Shown here: positions 17,280-26,762 of the stretch, in pieces
How the letters are laid out: each line of letters starts with the position of its first letter
How positions within the stretch are numbered: the first letter of the stretch is position 1
Source: Motacilla alba alba
Lineage: Eukaryota > Chordata > Aves > Passeriformes > Motacillidae
Direction of reading: 5' to 3'
Assembly (NCBI RefSeq): GCF_015832195.1
Contig: NC_052019.1
Location: forward strand, 2,589,685 to 2,653,684
DNA: 64,000 nt
Program-made: the position numbers and the translations under genes
The notes under the pieces: generated by a model
Databases searched by the model: none
What the model saw: only the letters and a program-made list of their open reading frames with translations
What the model was told of the DNA's origin: nothing

Positions 17280-17482
17280 CGCTGTCACGTGACTCGGCGC
17301 CGTCACGTGATCGCGTGTCACGTGGCCGTGGGGAAAGGGGGGCACGCGCCGCTGGCGCCACCCGCCGGCCGCGCGCGCGCGCCTGCCGGGAGCCGGAAGT
17401 GGCGTCACCGCCGCGCGACCGGAAGCGGCGGGAGGAGGCGAAGGGGGCAGGAGGAGGAGGCGGCGGCGCCGGAGCGGCCCCG
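17280..17482 (+). promoter_or_regulatory. CpG-island promoter and first noncoding exon of UBOX5/FASTKD5
   Basis: Three GTCACGTG boxes lie at 17284-17291, 17302-17309 and 17317-17324; the first is the full palindrome GTCACGTGAC, the CLEAR/USF-type E-box bound by USF and TFEB/TFE3/MITF factors. Two ETS-type CCGGAAG motifs follow near 17392 and 17419. There is no TATA box. A leader exon is inferred to end at 17482, before GTGAGT. The next in-strand coding acceptors are those of FASTKD5 (22091) and UBOX5 (26754), so one promoter probably serves both. Confidence 0.75.
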
Positions 17483-17650
17483 GTGAGTGCCGGCCCCTGT
17501 CCTCCCTTCCCTTCTCCTCCCTTCCCCTGCCCCGGTGAGTGCCGGCCCCTGTCCTCCCTTCCCTTCTCCTCCCTTCCCCGGTGAGTCCCGGCCCCTTCCC
17601 CTGCCCGTTCCCTGCCCCTTCTCATCCCCGGTGAGTCCCGGCCCCTTCCC
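17477..17650 (+). repeat. Tandem repeat carrying four copies of a splice-donor sequence
   Basis: CCCCGGTGAGT occurs at the leader-exon donor (17483) and three more times over the next ~150 bases (near 17531, 17577 and 17626), each embedded in similar CCTTCCCTTCTCC-rich DNA. Each copy is a full consensus 5' splice site. Confidence 0.85.
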
Positions 17651-17784
17651 CTTCTCATCCCCGTTCCCTTCCCATCCCCGTTCCCCGTCCTCTTCCCTCC
17701 TCCCCGTTCTCTGCCCCCCTGCCCGAGCCACCCCCTCAGCCGGCGGGGCCACCCGCGTTCTGCCCTGGGCTGCATCGCCCCTAT

Positions 17785-17885
17785 ACCTATATATGTATAT
17801 ATATGAGTGTATGTGTGTGTATATGCGTGTGTAAATGTGGCTGTGTGTGTGGGTTCGTGGTTGTGTGTTATGTGCGTGTAACTGT
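17785..17885. repeat. TATG/TGTG-type microsatellite in UBOX5 intron 1
   Basis: Imperfect alternating purine-pyrimidine repeats (TATATATG, GTGTGTGTAT, GTGTGTGTG) over about 100 bases. Confidence 0.8.
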
Positions 17886-17944
17886 AGCCGAAGGGGTCAG
17901 TAACGGGACTGGGGCTTCCAGGAGAAGGGAATTGCTCGGGAATG

Positions 17945-18347
17945 CTCCAGGGCTGGAGCCCCTCTGCTCTGGAGCCAGGCTGGGAGAGCTGGGGGTGCTC
18001 ACATGGGCAAGAGAAGGCTCCAGGGAGAGCTCAGAACCCCTTCCAGGGCCTGAAGAGGCTCCAGGAGAGCTGGAGAGGGACTGGGGACAAGGGATGGAGG
18101 GACAGGACACAGGGAATGGCTCCCACTGCCAGAGGACAGAGATGGATGGGATACTGGGCAGGAATTGTTCTCTGGGAGGGTGGACAGGCCCTGGCACAGG
18201 GTGCCCAGAGCAGCTGTGGCTGCCCCTGCATCCCTGGCAGTGCCCCAGGCCAGGCTGGATGGGACAGTGGAAGGTGTCCCTTCTCAGGGCAGGGGATGGA
18301 ATGAGATCATCTTTAAATCCCTTCCCACCCAAACCATTCTGTGATCT
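17945..18347 (+). mobile_element. CR1 LINE 3'-end fragment
   Basis: A long stretch of the avian CR1 3' region, including GGCACAGGGTGCCCAGAG and CCCAAACCATTCTGTGAT at the 3' end. It lies in the first intron of UBOX5/FASTKD5, in sense orientation. Confidence 0.85.
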
Positions 18348-18828
18348 CAAAAGAGAAGGAAAAACCACAAACAACCCAAAAAGTGACATTTTTCACCTGA
18401 CATCACAACCTGCTGGGGAAATAAAATCCCTTTAGTGTTGCTCCCCTCTCCAGCCCAGCCCAGCAGTTCGCTCGGGCTCTGGTTTATCCCCAGCATTTAT
18501 CCCCTGTTCGCTCCTCGCACATCCCACAGAGCTTCCCTTTGCTGGGAGCACAGGGTCAGGGGCTTCCAAAACCCCCTCAGAGTGTTCCAGAAGCTCTCAC
18601 AGCATTTTTGGGATGCACCAGCCTCTCCTGGCTCCCCTGGGCTGGGTGGCATTGCTCTGGGAATGTCCTTTCCCAGGTGTGACACGTAAACAGAGGTGTT
18701 TCCCTGCCTCAGCAGCTCCTCGGGGGCATTCCCAGCCTGCTGGGCCCCCAGAATTCCCTGGCTCCTTGGGGCTGCTGGAAGGGAAAACTCTGCAGAGACC
18801 TGTGTGGAGCTGGGAGGAGATGGGAGGT

Positions 18829-19425
18829 GAGGAGGGAGGAGGAAAGGAAAGGAAAGGAAAAAAGGAGAAGGAAAAGGAAAGGGAAGGAAAGGAAAAAAGG
18901 AGAAGGAAAAGGAAAGGGAAGGAAAGGAAAAAAGGAGAAGGAAAAGGAAAGGGAAGGAAAGGAAAAAAGGAAAAGGAAAGGGAAGGAAAGGAGAAAAGGA
19001 AAAGGAAAGGGAAGGGAAGGAAAGGAAAAAAGGAAAAGGAAAGGGAAGGAAAGGAGAAAAGGAAAAGGAAAGGGAAGGAAAGGAGAAAAGGAAAAGGAAA
19101 GGGAAGGAAAGGAGAAAAGGAAAAGGAAAGGGAAGGAAAGGAAAAAAGGAGAAGGAAAAGGAAAGGGAAGGAAAGGAAAAAAGGAGAAGGAAAAGGAAAG
19201 GGAAGGAAAGGAAAAAAGGAGAAGGAAAAGGAAAGGGAAGGAAAGGAAAAAAGGAGAAGGAAAAGGAAAGGGAAGGAAAGGAAAAAAGGAGAAGGAAAAG
19301 GAAAGGGAAGGAAAGGAAAAAAGGAGAAGGAAAGGGAAAGGGAAGGAAAGGAAAAAAGGAGAAGGAAAGGGAAGGAAAGGGAAGAGGAAGGAGAAAGGAA
19401 AGGAGAGGGGAGAGGGAAGGAAGGA
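18829..19425 (+). repeat. 597-nt uninterrupted polypurine tract, ~35-bp tandem unit
   Basis: By eye there is not one C or T from 18829 to 19425. Units of about 35 bases (GGAAAGG, AAAAAAGG, AGAAGG, AAAAGG, AAAGGGAA in order) alternate with 30-base units lacking one block. It lies in UBOX5 intron 1, purines on the transcript-sense strand. Confidence 0.95.
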
Positions 19426-22091
19426 TTGCTCAAGGTGAAAAGAGGCAAATCCAGGGAAAGTTTGGGTGGAGCAGGAGGAGAAATGGGCTGGAAACTGGAA
19501 AGGTCACAAAGGTTTGGGCCAGGGGTGGGAGAAATCATGGAAGTATCACTTGGAGCAGCCCTGTGGCCCCTGGGGGTGCTTGGTACTGTCTTGTCCCATC
19601 CCAGCCTCACTCAGCTGTGTGTGGTCTTCTCCCTTTGGCTGGATTTGGAGCAAAGGAGGAGAGAAGCAGCCTCTGCACTGCCTGGATTCCCAAATGTGTC
19701 ACAGCTCCACAGTCAGTCCCTGGAGGATATTCTTAGCAGCACATGCAGAGCCTTCCCCAGGCCTTTGATTCCCTGGCTTTGAACTGGGGCTCTTGTTGCT
19801 GGGAGGGGCTCTGGGAGCAGCAGGGCTGCATTTCCTGGGGAGCATCACCTTTCACAGCAGGGAGGAGTTGGTTTGTATCAGTAACCCGGGGTTTGTTAGC
19901 AGGAAAATGGATGAAGATACTCAATAGTCGAGTCAGACAAGGAAATCTCTGGGAAAGGCTCGCCTGGATCAACCTGCGCTTGTTCAAGATGATTTTTGGA
20001 GCTTGATCCAGCCCCTCTAATGGTCCAAGCTGTGTGAGGTTTTTGGAGGAGGAGGTGTTGGAGAGGATTTCTCCTTCCCCCAGGCAGGTGCAGTCTGAGC
20101 CTTGTCCCCTGTCTCTGGCATCTGTCACATCTGAGGCCACTTTGGGCTGGACGCCACAGCCACTAGAGCCAGGAATGATCATTTTATCAGACATTCCCTG
20201 AGCTGAACAGGAGAGCTTTGAAATCCAGCTCTTGGTTTGTGTTCTCCTGTCCAGCTTCTGAGGAGGCTTTTCCATTCCCTGCCCCTCAGACAGGAAGGGG
20301 CAGAGTCTCTCCTGCCTGGCAGGATTTGACTTCTCATGCTGGCATGGGACAGCCACAGCCTCAGAACAGCCTGGGGTCTGTGGGACAGAGCCTGATCTGC
20401 TCCTGGGGCTGCCTCAGGCTCTTTGGAGATACAGATAAGGTGCCCTGTGGGTTATGGAGCAGCTCACAACATTTACAGATCACTCTGAAAACACAGTGGC
20501 CTCTCTCGTGCCCTCCTCCTTGCGTGGCCCTCCCCACAAATCCACATTTCAGTTTGCCTTTCCTTCCCCCGGAGCCTCTTGGTGCCCAGCCCAGTTGGTT
20601 TTTCCACCTCTCTGCTGGGGTGGTTTCTGCTCCAGCAGCTTCTCCTCGCTCCTGGCTGGTGTTTGCTGCCTCCGAGCCCTGCCCGTGGAGCAGAGGATGC
20701 GAGATGTCCTCATCTGCTTCAGTGGCACTGCTTGCCCAGAGAAGCGGTGGATGTCCCATCCCTGGAAGTGTCCAAGGCCAGGCTGAGCAGGGCTTGGAGC
20801 AACCTGGGATAGTGGAAGGTGTCCCTGGATCATGGCATCCAGAAAAACCTCCCCAGTTTATGCTCAACCAGAGCTGCACATGAGCCCCCATCCCATAGTG
20901 CTGCTCACACACCCCAAACCCACCTCTTGTGCCCCTTTTGCTGCTGCAAAACCGAGTTTGCCTGCTCTGCTCCCACATCTTGCTCCATCAGGAAGCCGTG
21001 GATACGAGCAGAGCTCCCGGGGCTGTCCCTGAGGATTCATTCCCGTTTGTGTGCGGGGAGCACAAAGTGTTTTCCACAGCGGCATCACCTCGGCCAGGCT
21101 TTGCCTTTCCTGATTGCCCAGCTCCATTTGGCACTGGGGGGGTTTAAGGAAGTGGAGAACACCTGTGTGATGGATGTTTGGGATGAGGATTTGAGAGAAA
21201 AATCTGACACCTGGTGCTTTATTTTTTATTTTTTTATCAGCAGCTGAAGGGTGGTAAACAGGGCTGCTTTGGCAGCCGGTGCAGGCTGGCAGCACCCAGC
21301 TGGACTCCCACGGATTTCTCATCCTCACCCTCCGAGCTGTAGCTGCTTCAGGCAGGAGTTAGGAAGGCACCAGCCATTTTTAAGCCTCCTCTACCCTAAA
21401 ACTCTTGGAAATGCTCTCAAATCTGAAGCTTAAAGCTCTGTTCCCCCTGGTTCTCGGCCTGGGATGTAGCATCATGTCATGATTTGTGTTATTTCTCCCC
21501 TGCTCTTCCCCCACCTCGCTCTGGCCACATTTCTTCGTTCCTCCAACCTCCATCTGCAGGTTCTGGGCCAGTTTTCACTCTCTGCTCTAGTTCTGTGGAG
21601 ACTTTGCTCCACGTCCTGTCTCCAGGTGCAAAGGGCAGCGCGGCACCCTGGATGTTTGGACAACTTCTCAGGTGGTGGTCAGTGATTCAGACCACGCTGG
21701 CCAAAGCAGCAGAACGCTCTGTCCGAACACACAAAGCCTCTTGAAGCTGCAGCTCTTCTGCAAAAACACATTTTCATGGTTCAGAATGAAAGAAAAGCAG
21801 CTTGGCTCTCTCAAAAGCTCTCTCAAAAATGAAAAAAACAATTTTTTTTTTTCTTAACTCTCCTAGTCCGAGCCAGGCGTGTCTGCTGAGTAGCAGGTCA
21901 TGCCTGCCTGCCTTCTACTCCAAGCCCAGCTCATCCTGAGCTGCCTTTGCATGAGGTGACATTCCATGGTGGCTTTGCAGGGACCCAGCTGCCCTGACCG
22001 GTGCCGCCTCCCTTTGGGTAGCTAAAGGATTGATTGAAAGGTGCTGCCTGTGAGGTGGAGGCCGCTGACTCTCCGTCTGCCCTTTTTGCAG
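19426..22091 (+). other. Intron 1 of UBOX5/FASTKD5, no gene; includes a CR1 fragment
   Basis: No coding exon is supported. A CR1 fragment (GTGTCCAAGGCCAGGCTGAG, then GGATAGTGGAAGGTGTCC) lies at about 20738-20836. The intron ends in the acceptor CCCTTTTTGCAG at 22091. Confidence 0.7.
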
Positions 22092-22130
22092 TACCTGGAA
22101 GCAGTTCTGAGCCCCACTAAGTTGAGACCC

Positions 22131-24521
22131 ATGGCTACGGTGCTAATGTGCCGAAGACTGCCCAGGCTGAGCAGGGTGACAGCGATTTCCACCACAGCCA
22201 CGAGCGAGGCCGAGCACGGCAGCAGCAAAAGCAAGAAGGAAAAGAGAGATAAACCAGGAGCAGCCAAGACTGGGACTCCAGCAGGGGCTACAATCCAGCT
22301 GCTGAAGCCACAGGACTACCGAGTGCTGTACAATCCAGCTGCCTATGCCAAAGGCAGGGCTGGCTCCCAGCAGCACGGGGATAGGGACGGCAGCCAGGCC
22401 CTCGGTGACACGTTCGCCAGCCCTGGCACTGCACAGGCTCCACAGACGTTCCCCACTGCCTCTTCCCAAGCTTTGCCACCTGTCAGGAACGCCCTGCCCA
22501 AGGCCAAGACCGGCACGCTCCTGGAGCAGACCGTCCTGGCCACGCTGTACAAGGAGGAAGCAGAGAAGGAGAAACGGGAATTGCACGACTCCAAGGAGGA
22601 CCCGCGCGCGTTCCAGAAGGGCAGGCCTGAGTACAGAGCTCTGGCCTGTGACAGTGCTGAGCCAGCACAGACCCTCCCTGCAGAGGAGGGGGACTGGATT
22701 TTACAGAGTGTGGCCGGCTGTGAGGGCAGCCCGGGGGTTCTCGGGGATTATTTCCTCAAGCTGAGCCGTTTGCCAGCGGAGCGCCGCGCGGCACTGGTGT
22801 CGGATCCCAGGTTCAGCGCCCTGTGTCACCGAGCTGTCACGGCCATCAGGCTGTTCAGCACCCCAGATCTCATCCAGGTTTTAAAGTCCTGTGTCCCTTT
22901 GGCCGTGCCAGCCTCCCACCCCCTGCTCAACGCGTGCGAGGCCGAGTTCTGCCGGCGGGCGTGGGACATGGGCCTGGAGCAGCTGCTGCTGGTGGCGGAC
23001 TGCTGGCGCTGCCTGGAGCGCAGCGTGCCCTCCTACCTGGGCATTCTGTTCAGCTACACCAACCTGCACTGGAAGGACCTCACCTTGCCCCAGTTTGTGC
23101 AGCTCCTTTACATCATCGGCGAAGGCCGGAGGTCGCCCGCGGACTTGGCGCAGAAGGTGGAGAGCACGATCCTGAAGCACTTGGACGCCTTCACCTTGGA
23201 GGAGCTGGGTGCCATCTGCTTGGGGCTCTTCAAGTCCGTCAGTGGCATTTCTGAGCGCGTCATGAGGAGGATTGCGGACAGGGTGTCCCTGCAGATGGAG
23301 GACATGAGCACCTACGCCTTGGTGAACGTGCTCAAGATGCTCCGCTACACCCGCATGGACCACCTGCCCCTCATGAGGGAGCTGGGCAGGGTGATCCCTG
23401 CTCGGATTCCTGCAACGAACATCCAGGGCATCATGCACATCGCTCTTACCTATTCATCCCTGCACTTCTTTGACGAGGATGTTTTGGCTGCTGTAGCCAC
23501 CTCGTTGCCTTCCAAGGTGTCCTACTGCCGGAGCAAGGACGCTGCCAAATTCCTGTGGTCGTTTGGGTGCCTGGACTATGAACCTCCCAACGAGGAGGAG
23601 TTTTACTCCAGCCTGATCAAGCAATTGCATGCAAAACTCCACGAGTTTAGCAAGTTTCCAGAGCATCTCCTTACTGCTCTGCTTGGCCTGGCTTTTGTCA
23701 AACGCTTCCCAGAGGAGCTGATAGACTTTGCTTTGAGGGAGGAGTTTGTCCAGAAAACCAGAGGTAGCAAATATGAGCTCAACAAGGACCTGTTCACCCT
23801 CGGTAAGAGCGTTGAAATCGAGTGCCCGACCTACCAAGGCAGCCACCTGACACCTCAGCTTTGTCAGGAGTTCACTGAGATGGTCTCAAGCTTTGCAGAG
23901 AGGGAAATCTACGTCAGGCCTGAAATTGTGGAAGCCACATCCCTCCTGGAGAGCATGTTGGGAGGCCCTGAGTACGTGAAGAACCACATGATCCTGCCCC
24001 ACACCAGGTCCAGCGACGTGGAGGTGCGTTTGGCCACGGACGGACATCCCGTCCCTTTCAACTTCAAGGATCCTGTGGCAGCCAAGAAGCTGAGAGACGT
24101 GGGAGTCAGTCTGACAGATGATTTAATGTCTCAGCTCATACAGGGCAGAGCTCAGAACCAGAGTCCCGCAGAAGTGGGAAACGAAGCCAGGATTCCCAGA
24201 CAGGAGAGAGAGGACGCAACAAGCACACCGTGCTTGGGTGGAGCCCTTCCTGCAGGTGCTGAGCCTAAACCAGGGCTGTGGCAGCCTGGGGAAGTGAGGC
24301 TGGCACTGCAGGTGTCCAACAGGAACCACTTCTGCTACGGCTCCAGGCGGCTGCTGGGGCTGCACTGCCTGAAGCGGCGGCAGCTGCGGCTGCTGGGCTA
24401 TGTGGTGGTGGAGATTCCCTTCTGGGAATGGTTCCCTCTGCTCAAGCGCACGCGCTCCGAGAAGCTCAGCTACCTGCACTACAAAGTGTTCTGCCCAGCA
24501 CTGCTCCCCAGGGCTGCCTAG
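22131..24521 (+). CDS. FASTKD5: FASTKD5 (FAST kinase domain-containing protein 5, mitochondrial)
   Basis: A single coding exon of 796 codons, ATG 22131 to TAG 24519-24521; the exon opens at 22092. An in-frame ATG at 22041 lies before the acceptor and was rejected. The N-terminus is basic and lacks acidic residues (MATVLMCRRLPRLSRV), as expected of a mitochondrial presequence. Family order follows: helical FAST_1/FAST_2 region in the middle (LHWKDLTLPQFVQLLYIIGE, SKDAAKFLWSFG, EEFYSSLIKQL) and a RAP domain at about 723-785 (NRNHFCYGSRRLLGLH, KRRQLRLLGY, LKRTRSEKL). Family knowledge: a matrix RNA-granule protein needed to process mitochondrial mRNAs that lack flanking tRNAs, such as COX1. The gene lies within the UBOX5 transcription unit, as I recall it does in human, and probably uses the leader exon ending at 17482. 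The linker around 690-720 is poorly conserved. Confidence 0.97.
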   Translation: MATVLMCRRLPRLSRVTAISTTATSEAEHGSSKSKKEKRDKPGAAKTGTPAGATIQLLKPQDYRVLYNPAAYAKGRAGSQQHGDRDGSQALGDTFASPGTAQAPQTFPTASSQALPPVRNALPKAKTGTLLEQTVLATLYKEEAEKEKRELHDSKEDPRAFQKGRPEYRALACDSAEPAQTLPAEEGDWILQSVAGCEGSPGVLGDYFLKLSRLPAERRAALVSDPRFSALCHRAVTAIRLFSTPDLIQVLKSCVPLAVPASHPLLNACEAEFCRRAWDMGLEQLLLVADCWRCLERSVPSYLGILFSYTNLHWKDLTLPQFVQLLYIIGEGRRSPADLAQKVESTILKHLDAFTLEELGAICLGLFKSVSGISERVMRRIADRVSLQMEDMSTYALVNVLKMLRYTRMDHLPLMRELGRVIPARIPATNIQGIMHIALTYSSLHFFDEDVLAAVATSLPSKVSYCRSKDAAKFLWSFGCLDYEPPNEEEFYSSLIKQLHAKLHEFSKFPEHLLTALLGLAFVKRFPEELIDFALREEFVQKTRGSKYELNKDLFTLGKSVEIECPTYQGSHLTPQLCQEFTEMVSSFAEREIYVRPEIVEATSLLESMLGGPEYVKNHMILPHTRSSDVEVRLATDGHPVPFNFKDPVAAKKLRDVGVSLTDDLMSQLIQGRAQNQSPAEVGNEARIPRQEREDATSTPCLGGALPAGAEPKPGLWQPGEVRLALQVSNRNHFCYGSRRLLGLHCLKRRQLRLLGYVVVEIPFWEWFPLLKRTRSEKLSYLHYKVFCPALLPRAA

Positions 24522-24687
24522 TGAGGGCAAGGGCTCGCCCAGAGCCTCCCCAGTGCATCTCCATGCCTGGGTGGAATGGTCTCTGGGTGTTGGCTCATTG
24601 TGCTCTGCGTGGCCATTTCTGCTCTGGTGACATCTGTACTTCCCATGCTCTCCTTTTGTACCTGGATCCTCAAATGCTTCCAGCACA

Positions 24688-24693
24688 AATAAA
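24688..24693 (+). terminator. FASTKD5 polyadenylation signal (AATAAA)
   Basis: AATAAA lies 167 bases after the FASTKD5 stop, followed by T-rich and GT-rich DNA (TTTTTCACTGTGGTTGCTTC). Confidence 0.85.
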
Positions 24694-26754
24694 AGCTCCT
24701 CATGATTCATTTTTCACTGTGGTTGCTTCTTTCTCCGCCTTAAATAAGATTGGTTGGATTTGGTGGCTCTGTGAATTTAGTCACGAGGCTGAGCTGGGTG
24801 CCAGGAACACACACACAGCTGTTTCCTCAAGTTGCCATCCCCATGGGGCTGAGGGCACAGCCTGGGTTTCTCCTTTAGGATGTGGATACTGAGTGGGACT
24901 GAGGCTTGAGGGTGCTCTGACCTCGGGACATTCATTTCATGCTCCAAGGACTTTATTTGGTGCCCACCATGCACGTTCCTTATGGCAGCAGCTCCATAGT
25001 CCCACACAGGACACCAGGAAGAGTTGTGGTGACAAACTCCAGACAGACTGGTTTAAAATTCCTGGTCCAAAACCACTGAGGATTTTTTTTCAGGTCTGTG
25101 TTTCACTGCCTCAGTCCAAATTTCTTTGTCCACCTGAGGGAAGGCACTCACTGAAGAGAGAGAGAGAGAAAAAAAGACCAGCCATGGGTAAAAGCAACTC
25201 AGTGACTCAACTTTTGCCATGAGATTTGTAGCAGAGTCTTTCAGCAGAAGGGAGTGCAGTGATTTGGAAATACAGAATAATCCATTTTCTCACTGAGGTA
25301 TTGAGACTGGAAAAATTAACCTGAGTTAAGTCCCTCAGGGTCACAAACAGGAGAAAATCCTATAAAATACCCACACAGCTCCTCATGTTGCAGGAGAAGT
25401 CTTCAGCCCAGGAAAGAGAGATAGATCAGGGGGAGAATCCTGAGTTTTTCCAAGGAATGGAGCAAGGAGAGTTGGTTTGCCACTTTTCATAACACCAGTG
25501 CTGAGGGGCCAAATGAATTTACCATTTTAGTTCAAAATGAAGCAAAAAGAGCAGTTTTGAGGCACAGCCTGCAGTTGAACTGTCAGTCTCCTACAAGATG
25601 TGAGTGCCACAAGTCAGATCAGTGTGAAGAGTTCCCCACTGGCAGCCCAGTTCTGGAAAGCTCTCAGACTCAGAAAGCCAGGAAAGTAATGTTGGAGGAG
25701 AGTTGGTGTGTGCTTGTCCTGCTCCTTGAGGAGCAGGAACTGCTCCTGATGGCTGCCAGACACATTCTAAATTCTGGGATAGAAGTGCTGCTCCCCTGCC
25801 TGTTCCTCTTGTGAGATGTTCACACCTCCTTCATTTTCAAGGCATTGTGACCAAGCTCTGCTCTCTGCAGGTGTGAATTCTGTGTTGGGCTGGGTTTTAC
25901 CTGTGCGATTTGTGCCTTGAATTCCACCTTTCTCCTTGCAGATGCAGCACAGGGAGCTCATTAACTCTGCCTTTCCACCGTGCCCCCAGAAGGCCAATTT
26001 CATTTGGGCTGAACCAACAGATCAGTGGAAAATCATTAAAGAGCTGCTTGTTCTTGAAGGAGGCAGCCAGTCCCTGATTTGCAAGGTTGCCCAGGGCAGT
26101 GACATTTTAAAGCTGGGGTTAACATGAGGTTAAAGCTCTCACCTCACCGATAATTTCATTCTTAAAAGGGATCTGAGACAGCCAATTCCAGTCACTTTTT
26201 TTTTTTTTTTCAATGGGAAAGAAGGTGTGTTCAGTTGAGTTTCTTTAATGAATGCTGGCAGAAGAATTTGGTGTTGACATCTCCCTCAGAGCTATTCCGT
26301 GCTCTCTGCTCCTTGGAGTTATTTAACACAATTATTAATATTTGTGGTTCATCTTGATTCACTGTGACAGCCTCCTGTGCTGTGCTGGTGCTTTTCTACT
26401 CCTACAGAACTCCTGCACCTTTGATAAACCTTCAGGTCTAATTGCTGCTCTGTTCAGAGGTGGTTTTAGTTAAAATAGCCATTTGCTTTTTGCTTTTCCT
26501 CCCCAGGTTCACTAATTAATATCAGTGTGATTTTTTTTTTTTCCCCTCAGTTTCATCTCTCCACCACACTCATTTGGGTTTATATTGGCTTCACCTCCTG
26601 GACTCAGATCTGAGCTGCATTTTAGGAAATCCCAAGCCTGTAACTCACCCAAAACACGAGATCCTTTCACTGCTCATGGATATTCACTTCCTTTATTTTT
26701 AATTTTTTTTTTCTCCAAGCTGACTCTGATGCTCAGCAAGTGACCTCTCTCCAG
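24694..26754 (+). other. Intron between FASTKD5 and the first UBOX5 coding exon
   Basis: No gene supported. Sequence is moderately AT-rich with T-runs near 26200 and 26530. A pyrimidine tract and AG at 26753-26754 form the acceptor used by the first UBOX5 coding exon. Confidence 0.65.
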
Positions 26755-26762
26755 CTGCCAAG

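Noticed and set aside
16873..17775. 300-codon minus-strand frame over the UBOX5 promoter
   Set aside because: It strings together the LTR, a CR1 fragment and CpG-island sequence; the recognisable words are CR1 3'-region translation.
18613..19782. 389-codon Lys/Glu/Gly-rich open frame
   Set aside because: It is the translation of the polypurine tract, where stop codons are rare in this phase.
22041..22130. Upstream in-frame ATG for FASTKD5 at 22041
   Set aside because: It precedes a good splice acceptor at 22091, so it would be intronic; the ATG at 22131 starts a typical mitochondrial presequence.
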